Shown here piece by piece: positions 35,498 to 44,510 of a stretch of 56,795 nucleotides of DNA. Within the stretch, counting starts at the first letter, position 1, and every line of letters starts with the position of its first letter. The notes under the pieces were generated by a model, which was not told the origin of the DNA, made no database searches, and was given only the letters and a program-made list of their open reading frames with translations. This DNA is from Clostridia bacterium (GTDB lineage: Bacteria; Bacillota; Clostridia; Oscillospirales; CAG-272). The translations under genes were made by a program, and so were the position numbers. Location: positions 1-56,795 of the forward strand of contig JAFTJE010000010.1 of assembly GCA_017456545.1 (NCBI GenBank), in the 5' to 3' direction.

Positions 35498-37363
35498 TTG
35501 AAAACTAAAAATAAGGAAAAGGAGCCGAAGCAAAAGCCGAAATTCGGTACTCTGTCCTGCGTTCGGTTTATGTGGCGTTTGGCTCTTAAGCACGAGCCAC
35601 TGATTATCTTCGTGGGTATGATTACAATTACCCTGCTCTTCGTTCTTAATAATCTTATAGGCTTGTTTTTATCTCCTATGATAATTTCATCCATTGAGCA
35701 GGCATTGCCTGTTTATAAGGTTATTATCACTATTTTAATCTTTATCGGTGCAGGTATGCTTGTTGACGGCTTAAAGAACTATCTCGGAGGCTTTGAATGG
35801 TACTCCCGTATAACTCTGCGTTCCATTATATCGAGTATGATTAGTGATAAATATGCCCGTGTTTCCTATTCTACATTTATTGACGATAAGAAATTCAAAG
35901 AAGCCGGTAGAATAGCCACCAACGCTACAAGCTCTAATTCAGCGGCTTCGGAAGCTATTTGGGGAACCATACAATCTCTTATGGTTAACCTCATTAATTT
36001 TGCGATATATGTGGTAATGCTTACTGCCATTGAGCCGATTTTACTTGTTATAATTCTCGCTACAACGGTACCCGGATATTTTTACAGTAAATACATTAAC
36101 GCCTGGGGATACAGACACAGGGCTGAAAGCGACGAGATCAACCGAGGTCTTTCCTGCGTTCTTCAGGAGTCTATGCATATTCAATCTGCTAAGGATATCC
36201 GTATGTTCGGTATCCGTCCCTGGTTTGACGATATGTACAAATCGGGTATCAGACTTTTGGACGCCTTCCACAACAGAGGTGCGAGGGTATATATCTGGAA
36301 AAATATACTTGATATTATTTTTACATTTCTACGCAACGGTGCAGCATACATATACCTTATAGCTATGGTTCTTGAAAACGGAATGTCAGCCTCGGAGTTC
36401 CTTCTCTACTTCTCTATGGTTGGGGGATTTTCGGGCTTTGTATCGGGAATACTCGGAGGTATGTCCGACCTTCGTAACAAATGCCTTGATATTTCTGCAA
36501 TCCGTGAGGTGCTTACATATCCCGATGCATTCCCCTTGGATGACGGTAAGGATGTACCCCACACAGGATGCCCGGGTGTAATACGCTTTGAAAATGTATC
36601 CTTCCGTTATCCCGGCAAGGAGGACAACCCCTATGTGCTTAAAAACATTAATTTTACATTATCCTCCGGAGAAAGATTGGCTATAGTAGGCGTAAACGGA
36701 GCAGGTAAAACTACTCTTATTAAGCTGCTTGTAGGCTTCTATGACCCGACTGAGGGAAGGATAACATATAACGGCGTGAATCTTCGCGACCTTAAAAGAC
36801 GGGAATATTACAAGGAGTTTTCCGCTGTATTCCAGGATATCAACATTTTTGCGGGAACAGTAGCAGAAAATGTAGCCGCCTCTATGATAGATGTAGATAA
36901 AGAGAAGGTTAAAAAATGTATCGAATACGCAGATTTAACGAAAAAGATAGAATCTATGCCAAAGGGCTACGATACTCTGCTCAACCGTAATGTGTATGAG
37001 AATGCCCAGGACCTTTCAGGCGGAGAACGCCAACGCTTGGTTTTAGCCCGTGCTCTTTATAAAGAGGCTCCTATTCTGCTCCTTGATGAGCCAACAGCGG
37101 CACTTGACCCCATTGCGGAATCAGAAATTTACAATAAATACAACGATATGACAAACGGTAAGAGTGCGGTATACATATCCCATCGCTTAGCCTCTACCCG
37201 ATTCTGTGATAAAATTCTTCTGCTTGATAACAATATTGTTGCTGAGGAAGGTAGCCACGAGGAGCTTATACGCCTTGGTGGTAAGTATGCAGAGCTGTAC
37301 GAGGTGCAAAGCAGCTATTACCGTGATAATTGCGAAAATGTCGAGGGAGGTGACGGTAAATGA
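35498..37363 (+). CDS. ABC exporter half-transporter (membrane plus ATPase domains)
   Basis: The 621-aa protein from TTG 35498, which has AAAGGTG 8 nt upstream. The in-frame ATG at 35480 would add six residues but lacks an RBS. Six hydrophobic helices (about residues 35-340) are followed by a nucleotide-binding domain: Walker A 'VGVNGAGKTTLIKLL', Q-loop 'FQDINIFAGTV', signature 'LSGGERQRL', Walker B 'ILLLDEPTAALD' and 'YISHRL'. The next gene overlaps by 4 bp and encodes a similar subunit, so they probably form a heterodimer. The Q-loop region and the TCS neighbourhood suggest peptide or drug export. There is no peptidase domain. Confidence 0.92.
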   Translation: MKTKNKEKEPKQKPKFGTLSCVRFMWRLALKHEPLIIFVGMITITLLFVLNNLIGLFLSPMIISSIEQALPVYKVIITILIFIGAGMLVDGLKNYLGGFEWYSRITLRSIISSMISDKYARVSYSTFIDDKKFKEAGRIATNATSSNSAASEAIWGTIQSLMVNLINFAIYVVMLTAIEPILLVIILATTVPGYFYSKYINAWGYRHRAESDEINRGLSCVLQESMHIQSAKDIRMFGIRPWFDDMYKSGIRLLDAFHNRGARVYIWKNILDIIFTFLRNGAAYIYLIAMVLENGMSASEFLLYFSMVGGFSGFVSGILGGMSDLRNKCLDISAIREVLTYPDAFPLDDGKDVPHTGCPGVIRFENVSFRYPGKEDNPYVLKNINFTLSSGERLAIVGVNGAGKTTLIKLLVGFYDPTEGRITYNGVNLRDLKRREYYKEFSAVFQDINIFAGTVAENVAASMIDVDKEKVKKCIEYADLTKKIESMPKGYDTLLNRNVYENAQDLSGGERQRLVLARALYKEAPILLLDEPTAALDPIAESEIYNKYNDMTNGKSAVYISHRLASTRFCDKILLLDNNIVAEEGSHEELIRLGGKYAELYEVQSSYYRDNCENVEGGDGK

Positions 37364-39237
37364 GTAAAAAACAAATCAAAAAAATGTCTAACCGAGAAAT
37401 GCTGAAAATAAACGGAAGAGCCTTCCGTACTCTTTACCGTATGCATCCCCTTGTAATGGTATCGGGACTAATCCGAACACTTTGGGGTGCACTCACTCCT
37501 TACATCGGAATATACCTTTCTGCTCAGCTTATCGGAGAGCTGGCAGGGGGTAGAAATCCCGAAAGGCTGCGTATATTAGTATTATGGACCTTAATTTCCG
37601 CAGCATCAATAGGAATCGTCGGCTCTCTGCTTGGCAGATGGAACGATGCTCAAAGGCGAAAAACATGGTGGGCAAACGACCACTTGATTATTGATAAAGG
37701 CTTGTCTATGGATTTTGTCCGTGTGGATGACAGTGAGACACAAAAAAAGCTCTCCATAATTCAGCAAAATCAGAATGGCGGCGGATGGGGACTGATGAAA
37801 ACAATAGACCAGATAAACGGTGTTATTCATAATATCTTCTCTATTGCAGGCGGTATTGCACTGTCCGTAACTCTATTTACTACTCCCGTACCGGAGTCGG
37901 CAGGCAAATGGACAATACTTGACAGCCCTGTATTTTTACTTGCCATTATTGCCGCAATGTTTATAATCCCCGCCATATCGGCAATTATTTCCAATAAAGC
38001 GAATGCCGTATTTGCAAGAGGCTCTACAGACCACAATCTTGCCAACCGTCTTTTCGGTTACTTCTGCTATATGGGTCAAAATTATCAAATGGCAACGGAC
38101 CTTCGTATGTACGAGGGCTGGGCAAGCACCTCTATGGCACACACCCTGAAGAAGGAGGGCTTATTCGATTCAAAGGGAGAAAGAGCTAAGCAGGCCAAGG
38201 GCAAGATTGGACTTCTCCACACTCTCTCCGGGGCAGTATCCAAGCTGTTTCAGCTTTTGGTTTATCTGTATGTTTGTCTTAAGGCGAGGGCCGGTGCCTT
38301 CGGAGTGGGCGGTATTTCCCAGTATGTTGCCGCTGTTACAGCTGTTGCAACGGGAGCATCGAGATTTATTTCCCTATGGGGTGACCTTAAAAACAACGCT
38401 ATATTTGTTAAGCTGATATTTGAATATTTAGATATCCCAAACGAAATGTATCAGGGCAGCCTCTCAACGGAAAAACGCAGGGATTCAGACTACGAAATCG
38501 AATTCCGTAATGTTTCCTTTAGGTATCCCGGGTCAGACACATATGCTCTTAAGGATGTAAATATGTCCTTCCGTATAGGTGAAAGACTTGCATTGGTGGG
38601 TAGAAACGGCTCAGGTAAAAGCACATTTATAAAGCTTCTCTGCCGATTATATGACCCAACAGAGGGACAAATCCTGTTAAACGGAATTGATATCCGTAAA
38701 TACGATTACGACGATTACCGTGGAATATTTGCCGTAGTTTTCCAGGACTTTAAGCTCTTTGGCTACACCATAGGACAAAATGTAGCCACAGCCGAAAAAT
38801 ACGATGCCGACAAAGCACGAGATTGCCTTGTCAAAGCAGGATTTGAGGAAAGGCTCAATACCCTGCCCGACGGCTTGGAAAGCTACATCGGTAAGGCACG
38901 AAGCGACACGGGCTTTAACTGCTCCGGTGGAGAGGCTCAGAAAATTGCCTTGGCAAGAGCACTTTACAAGGAATCTCATTTTATCATCCTGGATGAGCCG
39001 ACAGCAGCTCTTGACCCAATTGCGGAGGCAGAGGTATACTCCAACTTTAACGCCATTGTTGAGGACAGAACTGCTATATACATCAGCCACCGTCTTTCAA
39101 GCTGCCGTTTCTGTGACGAGATTGCCGTATTTGACGAGGGCACCGTGGTTCAAAAGGGAGCTCACGAGGAGCTTATCTCCGACAAAAGTGGAATATATGC
39201 TTCTTTATGGAATGCACAGGCTCAATACTATGAATAA
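37360..39237 (+). CDS. ABC exporter half-transporter, second subunit
   Basis: The 625-aa partner. The membrane part covers roughly residues 30-345. The NBD has Walker A 'LVGRNGSGKSTFIKLLCRL', 'FQDFKLFGYTIGQNVA', the degenerate signature 'NCSGGEAQKIALARAL' (first Leu replaced by Cys), Walker B 'FIILDEPTAALD' and 'YISHRL'. Degenerate signature motifs are common in one half of heterodimeric exporters. It ends in a strong terminator. Confidence 0.92.
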   Translation: MSKKQIKKMSNREMLKINGRAFRTLYRMHPLVMVSGLIRTLWGALTPYIGIYLSAQLIGELAGGRNPERLRILVLWTLISAASIGIVGSLLGRWNDAQRRKTWWANDHLIIDKGLSMDFVRVDDSETQKKLSIIQQNQNGGGWGLMKTIDQINGVIHNIFSIAGGIALSVTLFTTPVPESAGKWTILDSPVFLLAIIAAMFIIPAISAIISNKANAVFARGSTDHNLANRLFGYFCYMGQNYQMATDLRMYEGWASTSMAHTLKKEGLFDSKGERAKQAKGKIGLLHTLSGAVSKLFQLLVYLYVCLKARAGAFGVGGISQYVAAVTAVATGASRFISLWGDLKNNAIFVKLIFEYLDIPNEMYQGSLSTEKRRDSDYEIEFRNVSFRYPGSDTYALKDVNMSFRIGERLALVGRNGSGKSTFIKLLCRLYDPTEGQILLNGIDIRKYDYDDYRGIFAVVFQDFKLFGYTIGQNVATAEKYDADKARDCLVKAGFEERLNTLPDGLESYIGKARSDTGFNCSGGEAQKIALARALYKESHFIILDEPTAALDPIAEAEVYSNFNAIVEDRTAIYISHRLSSCRFCDEIAVFDEGTVVQKGAHEELISDKSGIYASLWNAQAQYYE

Positions 39238-39260
39238 TTGTTTCTAAGAATTTCGCCAAT

Positions 39261-39310
39261 AAAAATACATCCCCGTGTCACTTTTTATAGACACAGGGAT
39301 GTATTTTTTA
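39261..39310. terminator. bidirectional terminator
   Basis: Long stem AAAAATACATCCC...GTGTC / GACAC..GGGATGTATTTTTT between convergent operons. Confidence 0.88.
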
Positions 39311-39970
39311 TTGTAACGGTAAAAGAATTTCGGTTGTAAAGGCTCCGTCCTCACTGTTCCTGTTGACATAGCCACCGTATTTTTTTACAATGCCGTCAAT
39401 TCTGATAAGTCCGAAGCCGTGACCCTCACCCCTACGGGATAGGAAGCGTCCGTTTATCTTAGTCATTTTTTTACCAATACAAAGATTTGTAACAGAGATA
39501 TATAAATGAGTCTCCTTAATATCCATATAGACACGCACCATTCTTTCACTATCGGGCAGGGGTAAGCTTGCCTCGATTGCATTATCAAGAAGGTTTCCGA
39601 GTATTACGCACAAGTCCAGCTCGGGTATGCTTAACCGCATAGGAATATGTACCGACGCCTTTACGGGTACACCCTTACTCATAGCAAGATTTATTTTACT
39701 GTTAAGAATAGCATCCGCCATTGGATTTCCTGTTTTTATCACTGTATCCACCGTGGAAAGATCGGATTCCAGCATATCAAGATACTCCCCAAGCTCATTA
39801 AGGCTACCCTGCCTGTACAGACTTTTCATTACGCTTATATGATTGCGGTAATCATGACGCCATCCCCGCATTTTTTTATACATAGTGTCTACCTCACGGT
39901 AGTGTATATCGATAAGCTCACGCTGATAGGCAGCAATTTTACGGTTAGCACGCTTAGATAATAATCCCAT
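39308..39970 (-). CDS. soluble GHKL sensor histidine kinase (AgrC/CitA-like core, no membrane domain)
   Basis: The 220-aa protein consists only of the kinase core. H-box 'RGWRHDYRNHISVMKSL' (phosphoacceptor His about residue 39), N-box 'LGNLLDNAIEAS' (about residues 123-134) and the G-box 'GEGHGFGLIRIDGIVKKYGG'. AgrC-type kinases normally have five to seven N-terminal membrane helices; none are present here and the upstream sequence is the regulator gene. It must sense a cytosolic signal or rely on a partner protein. It lies 9 bp after the LytTR regulator. Confidence 0.9.
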   Translation of the reverse strand: MGLLSKRANRKIAAYQRELIDIHYREVDTMYKKMRGWRHDYRNHISVMKSLYRQGSLNELGEYLDMLESDLSTVDTVIKTGNPMADAILNSKINLAMSKGVPVKASVHIPMRLSIPELDLCVILGNLLDNAIEASLPLPDSERMVRVYMDIKETHLYISVTNLCIGKKMTKINGRFLSRRGEGHGFGLIRIDGIVKKYGGYVNRNSEDGAFTTEILLPLQ

Positions 39971-39979
39971 ACATTCTCC

Positions 39980-40684
39980 TTAAAGCTTTCTAATAATGGC
40001 TTGATTCAATGGACCGTAATAGCCTCTCGGAACAGGAAGAACGGACCCATCGGGAAAGGTAATTTCGGTTTTTGAAATTCTGCGAAGCTTAGTTATATTC
40101 ACAAGATAGGAACGGCCTACTCTCATAAATCGGGAATCCACCTCACTCTCAAAGGAGCTTAGCGTTCCTCTTACAGTATAGACCTTGCCATCCTCTGTAA
40201 CTGCGTTTACATAGTTTCTGAAGGACTCAAAGTAATATACATGGCTTAGAGGAATACACACCGTTTCGTTATTGGTTTTCAGTATTACGGTTCTGTCCTC
40301 ACGCTGTCTTCGTGCCAATGCCCGTTCAAGCACACTCTCAAACTTTTCTTCTGATACCGGCTTTACAAGATAATGAAGTGCAGATACATCGTAGCCATCG
40401 GCAATATAATCTGTATATCCTGTAATAAAAACTATGCTTATTCGTTCATCCTTCTTACGAATATGCTTTGCCAGCGTTACCCCATCCATGCCGGGCATTT
40501 CAACATCCAACAGTAAAAGATCGCAGGTATTATCCTCCCCATAGCAGAACAGAAATGACTCTGCCGAGGAATGGGCTTTTACAGAAAAGTCCACTCCGTG
40601 CTTTTTCGCAAAAGCTGTGGCAAGCTCTGAAATGTGCTCGATGTCAGCCGGGCTATCATCCACTATGTGAATTCGGTATGCCAT
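39980..40684 (-). CDS. LytTR-family response regulator
   Basis: The 234-aa protein with a receiver domain ('IHIVDDSPADIEHI', phospho-Asp in 'DLLLLDVEMPGMDGVTLAKH', 'FITGYTDYIADGYDVSALHYLVKPVS') and a LytTR DNA-binding domain (about 135-234: 'VYYFESFRNYVNAV', 'RFMRVGRSYLVNITKL'). LytTR regulators bind two direct repeats about 21 bp apart, and a matching pair lies upstream of the adjacent ABC exporter genes. Confidence 0.94.
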   Translation of the reverse strand: MAYRIHIVDDSPADIEHISELATAFAKKHGVDFSVKAHSSAESFLFCYGEDNTCDLLLLDVEMPGMDGVTLAKHIRKKDERISIVFITGYTDYIADGYDVSALHYLVKPVSEEKFESVLERALARRQREDRTVILKTNNETVCIPLSHVYYFESFRNYVNAVTEDGKVYTVRGTLSSFESEVDSRFMRVGRSYLVNITKLRRISKTEITFPDGSVLPVPRGYYGPLNQAIIRKL

Positions 40685-40738
40685 TTTGTCCTGTCCTCCA
40701 TTTCTGTTTTTAATAGGTTAAGCTTATTGCAATTTGTT

Positions 40739-41404
40739 TCAATCGTTAATTGCACGGAGAATTAAATCAGCTATCTCGTTTGGAGTGCTTACTATATACT
40801 CTGCCCCGTATTTTTGAAATTCCTCCTGTGAGCCGTAGCCATAAAGAACTGCTATACACTCCATGCCGAAATTCTTAGCTCCTTCTATATCGAAGCATCT
40901 GTCCCCTACCATAATTACATCGGAGGGGGAGACTCCACAGGAGTCAAAGGCATACTGCATAATTTGTATTTTGGTGGCTCTGGTTTTTTCATCCATTGTT
41001 GCACCTGCGATAAAATCAAAATACTTGGCTATGCCGAATTTTTCAAGCACTCTTTTAGCGTATTCCTCGGGCTTGGAGGTGGCTACCATTACTCTCTTGC
41101 CTGCCTCCTTGAGTCTTTTAAGACAATCCTCGATTCCCTCATACGCATAGCCCTCAAAAATGCCCTTATCCTTATAGTATTCTCTGTAATAAACGACACC
41201 TAAGTCGGCTTTTTCATCATCAAAGCCATAAAATGTCTTAAAGGAGACTGTAAGTGGAGGACCTATAAAGCAGCTTAATTTCTCCTTGTCCGTAACCTCT
41301 ATATTAAACCTTTTCAATGCGTATTCAACAGAATTGCGAACGCCCTCACCCGAGTCGATAAGAGTGCCGTCAAGGTCAAAAAACACAGTGGTGTAATTTT
41401 TCAT
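40739..41404 (-). CDS. HAD-superfamily hydrolase (phosphoglycolate phosphatase/PpaX-like)
   Basis: The 221-aa protein has motif I 'VFFDLDGTLIDSGEGVRNSV', motif II 'RVMVATSKPEEYAKRVLEKFGI', the motif III lysine around 'KIQIMQYAF', and motif IV 'VIMVGDRCFDIEGAKN'. The C1 cap is helical. The substrate is unknown; candidates are phosphoglycolate, pyrophosphate or sugar phosphates. It lies upstream of the LytTR gene on the same strand with a 54-bp gap, so co-transcription is possible. Confidence 0.88.
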   Translation of the reverse strand: MKNYTTVFFDLDGTLIDSGEGVRNSVEYALKRFNIEVTDKEKLSCFIGPPLTVSFKTFYGFDDEKADLGVVYYREYYKDKGIFEGYAYEGIEDCLKRLKEAGKRVMVATSKPEEYAKRVLEKFGIAKYFDFIAGATMDEKTRATKIQIMQYAFDSCGVSPSDVIMVGDRCFDIEGAKNFGMECIAVLYGYGSQEEFQKYGAEYIVSTPNEIADLILRAIND

Positions 41405-41449
41405 TTTTCTGCTCCTTTACTGTTTTTCTATATTGTATCACACAGGAAT

Positions 41450-41492
41450 AAAAAAATCCACAGCTAACTAAAAATTAACTGTGGATATTTTT
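41450..41492 (-). terminator. terminator after the AGCS symporter gene
   Basis: ATCCACAG / CTGTGGAT stem with T-run on the minus strand. Confidence 0.8.
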
Positions 41493-41506
41493 ATTATGCT
41501 TAGAAT

Positions 41507-42994
41507 TTACTCAGCCTTTTCCTCTGTGCTGACCTTACCCTCTACACATATACCCTTTTTCTTCTGGAATCTACCGTAAACCATAGAACCGAGAGCAAAG
41601 AGTGCAAGTACGTTGGGGATAACCATAAGGTTATTAAACATATCGGAAAGACCCCATACAAGATCGTTTGAACCGATGGAGCCGAGGAATACGCAACCGA
41701 TGGAAAGAACGGAATAAACTATGATTGCCTTCTTACCAAAGAGATAATCAAAATTCACCTTACCAAAGAAGTTCCAGCTGATAATTGTTGAGAATGCGAA
41801 GAAGAACAGGCAAACTGCAACAAAAAGGCTACCGATAATATTACCTGCTGTAGCACCGAAAAGCTTACCAAATGTCATCTGGAATGCTACCTGAACCATA
41901 TTTCCGCTGTTGAGATTCTCTTTGCCTGCCAATGCCTCGAAGGTTTCAGCACCACCTACAACACCGTGCAAGGGACCGTCGCCTGTATAAAGAGTTACAA
42001 ATACAATAAGAGCTGTCATTGTAAGAACTACAAATGTATCGATGAATACACCTACCATAGCACATACGCCCTGGTCATGAGGGTCCTTAACATCTGCCTG
42101 TGCGTGAGCATGAGGTGTTGAACCCATACCTGCCTCGTTGGAGAAAAGACCTCTCTGTGCACCCTTCTGAATAGCCTTAACTATAGCAGAGCCAAAGCCA
42201 CCGCCGAGGATAGCCTGAGGAACGAATGCATACTTAAAGATAATACCGAATGCTGCGGGAACATTCTTGATATTTACACAGAGAACAAGAATACCACCCA
42301 ACAGATACAAAATAGCCATTACGGGAACAAGCTTTTCTGTAACAGATGCAATTCTCTTAACACCACCAAGAACAATAGCAGCAGCAAGACCTGCAAGAAC
42401 AATACCTATAATCCATGTAAATTTTGAAATATCTGCACCAAAGGAATCAAACACTCCGGCTACATTTGATGTAATGGAGTTGGACTGTACCATAGCACCG
42501 ATAAAGCCGAGAGCGATTGTAATAGCCACTGCAAAGAAGCCTGCAAGGAATTTACCTGCTTTTCCTGTAAATGCCTTTTTGATATAGTATACGGGGCCGC
42601 CGTGTACCTCACCGTTTTCATCAACTACCTTTGTTTTCTGTGCCAATACTGCCTCAGCATAGTTTGTAGCCATACCGAGGAATGCAATAATCCACATCCA
42701 GAAAATAGCACCGGGACCACCAACAAGGATAGCACCGCAGGCACCAACGATGTTACCTGTACCTACCTGTGCAGCAACTGCAGTTGCGAGAGCCTGGAAG
42801 GAGGATAATCCCTTCTTTTCTCCCTTATCACCCTTTGAAAATACCTTTTTGAAGCCTTCTCCCAAGCAACGAACCTGTACAAATCTTGTTTTAATTGAGT
42901 AGAAAAGACCTACTGCAACAAGCAGGAACACAAGAATATAGCCTGAAAGATAGTCGTTAACAAAGCCGACTGCTTTTTCAATCCATTCTAACAT
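41507..42994 (-). CDS. AGCS-family sodium:glycine/alanine symporter
   Basis: The 495-aa membrane protein with about ten helices. AGCS signatures include 'FQALATAVAAQVGTGNIVGACGAILVGGPGAIFWMWIIAFLGMATNYAEAVLAQK' in short blocks from about residue 65 to 119, 'GGPVYYIKKAF', 'FSNEAGMGSTPHAHA' and 'AFSTIISWNFFGK'. It imports small amino acids with Na+. Control by a tandem glycine riboswitch in the leader suggests that glycine is a substrate, or that it balances alanine and glycine pools. Confidence 0.94.
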   Translation of the reverse strand: MLEWIEKAVGFVNDYLSGYILVFLLVAVGLFYSIKTRFVQVRCLGEGFKKVFSKGDKGEKKGLSSFQALATAVAAQVGTGNIVGACGAILVGGPGAIFWMWIIAFLGMATNYAEAVLAQKTKVVDENGEVHGGPVYYIKKAFTGKAGKFLAGFFAVAITIALGFIGAMVQSNSITSNVAGVFDSFGADISKFTWIIGIVLAGLAAAIVLGGVKRIASVTEKLVPVMAILYLLGGILVLCVNIKNVPAAFGIIFKYAFVPQAILGGGFGSAIVKAIQKGAQRGLFSNEAGMGSTPHAHAQADVKDPHDQGVCAMVGVFIDTFVVLTMTALIVFVTLYTGDGPLHGVVGGAETFEALAGKENLNSGNMVQVAFQMTFGKLFGATAGNIIGSLFVAVCLFFFAFSTIISWNFFGKVNFDYLFGKKAIIVYSVLSIGCVFLGSIGSNDLVWGLSDMFNNLMVIPNVLALFALGSMVYGRFQKKKGICVEGKVSTEEKAE

Positions 42995-43023
42995 TTCTTT
43001 CTCCCTTTATATTAAATAATTTG

Positions 43024-43063
43024 TAGAAAAAAGCGGAGTGGTACCATAAGATAACACTCCGCA
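43024..43063 (-). terminator. riboswitch expression-platform terminator
   Basis: GCGGAGTG / CACTCCGC stem followed by TTTTTTC on the minus strand, between the glycine aptamers and the symporter gene. Confidence 0.85.
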
Positions 43064-43107
43064 AAGCTCAAATATCCAAATTATACAAGCATAACTTGTA
43101 CGAAAGA

Positions 43108-43282
43108 AAATTATAAACTCTGTCCTTTTGCCTGAGAGATTGGCGGTAACCCGCTTTGCCCCTTCGGCACCCACTCAAGGTGAGATTCTCCGGAGTGCTA
43201 TCAAATTACAGTTCCCGATCATAAGATCACCTGAGAGTTTCGCTCCTTCGGTCGCATTTGCGTCTTCTGCAATTTTCACTTA
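43108..43282 (-). promoter_or_regulatory. tandem glycine riboswitch
   Basis: Two aptamers in tandem on the minus strand. The 5' aptamer shows the consensus pieces CCGAAGGAGCGAA and CTCTCAGGTGA (43215-43278). The 3' aptamer shows GGAGAATC, GCCGAAGGGGCAAA and TCTCTCAGGCAAAAGGAC (about 43110-43198). Binding of glycine would alter the downstream terminator and so the symporter. Confidence 0.95.
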
Positions 43283-43302
43283 GCTTTTTAATAACGCTAA
43301 CA

Positions 43303-43331
43303 ATTTTATCACATAATATTCCTTTTGTCAA
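43303..43331 (-). promoter_or_regulatory. SigA promoter for the glycine riboswitch/symporter transcript
   Basis: TTGACA (43326-43331), 17-bp spacer, TAAAAT (43303-43308) on the minus strand. Confidence 0.8.
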
Positions 43332-43456
43332 TAAGATTTTTTATTTTTACGACTTTATTTTATATTATTTCTTAAATTGTGACATCGGCTTATCCTTTGT
43401 CATATTCTGTAATGAAGACCCCTTAGTCTTCAAATATTATAAAGAAAGGAAAAAAC

Positions 43457-44314
43457 ATGGCTCAATATACAAATCAAGCTCAGCTTTCATATAACGGAAC
43501 GGTAGTTAATTCAAATATTGCCGTCGGTGAAATAGTCGGAACGCTTACAGCTACCAAAACAGCTATAAGGGACACATATTCCCGTGGTGATAGTATAGCA
43601 TATGTCGTAAGTATAGTTAACACAGGCTCAGCCGTAAGCGGTTTGTCGGTAACAGATAATCTCGGTGAGTACACCTTTGGTGAAGGCACCTTGTTCCCAC
43701 TCACCTATACCGAGGGCTCCACCGTTTATTTTGTTAACGGTGTGCTACAGCCTACACCAACCGTCACCTATGACGGCAATGAGCTGATTATAACAGGAAT
43801 ATCCGTTCCTGCAAACGGTAATGCAATTATCGTATACGAGACAGTGGCAAACAGCTTTGCCCCCTTAAATGAAGGCGGTGAAATAACCAATACAATAACT
43901 ATAAACGGAATTGGCGTATCACCCATCACAGCAGAGGAAACAATTTCTGCTGTTGCCGGTCCCCTCCTTACTATTACAAAATCTATCTCTCCGGTTCCCG
44001 TAGAGGAAAACGGACGGGTAACCTATAATTTCCTCATCCAGAATCTTGGCAATGCCGATGCCGTTGCGACGGACAACATTGTTCTTACAGATGTATTTAA
44101 TCCGATTCTTACCGATATAGTAGTAAGCTATAACGGTACTCCATGGACAGAGGGCGTGGAATATACCTATAATGAAGCAACAGGTGTTTTCACAACGACA
44201 CAAAGTGCAATAACCGTTCCCTCTGCGATTTACACTCAGGACCCCACAACCGGTGAATGGCAGTCCACTCCCGGTGCTGTAAACCTTACGGTAACCGGAA
44301 CAATCAGATCATAA
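43457..44314 (+). CDS. DUF11-repeat protein without signal peptide
   Basis: The 285-aa protein is built of two DUF11-like beta-sandwich units (about residues 25-150 and 163-280), recognised by 'VSIVNTGSAVSGLSVTDNLG' and 'FLIQNLGNADAVATDNIVLTDVF'. It starts 'MAQYTNQAQLSYNG' with no signal peptide, membrane helix or sorting signal, unlike most DUF11 adhesins, and is acidic and Thr/Val rich. It may be assembled from the cytosol, for example in the mother cell of a spore former, or be a structural filament. The RBS AAAGAAAGG and a strong terminator frame it. Function unknown. Confidence 0.72.
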   Translation: MAQYTNQAQLSYNGTVVNSNIAVGEIVGTLTATKTAIRDTYSRGDSIAYVVSIVNTGSAVSGLSVTDNLGEYTFGEGTLFPLTYTEGSTVYFVNGVLQPTPTVTYDGNELIITGISVPANGNAIIVYETVANSFAPLNEGGEITNTITINGIGVSPITAEETISAVAGPLLTITKSISPVPVEENGRVTYNFLIQNLGNADAVATDNIVLTDVFNPILTDIVVSYNGTPWTEGVEYTYNEATGVFTTTQSAITVPSAIYTQDPTTGEWQSTPGAVNLTVTGTIRS

Positions 44315-44338
44315 CTGCTCTGCAATAGCTTATGCAGC

Positions 44339-44377
44339 AAGCCCCCCGAGGTACCACGGTACTCCGAGGGGCTTTTG
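44339..44377 (+). terminator. terminator after the DUF11 gene
   Basis: AAGCCCC..GAG / CTCCGAGGGGCTTTTG hairpin 25 bp past the stop codon. Confidence 0.85.
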
Positions 44378-44510
44378 CACATAATATGTTCTGAAGCTGC
44401 ACAAAATTTCTTTTGCACAAAATTAAAAAGGAGAGCTATTTTATTCTTTTTTCTACATATTATTTGTTGTTCATATGTAGATATGTGACTATAAATAGTG
44501 TATTTTGTCC

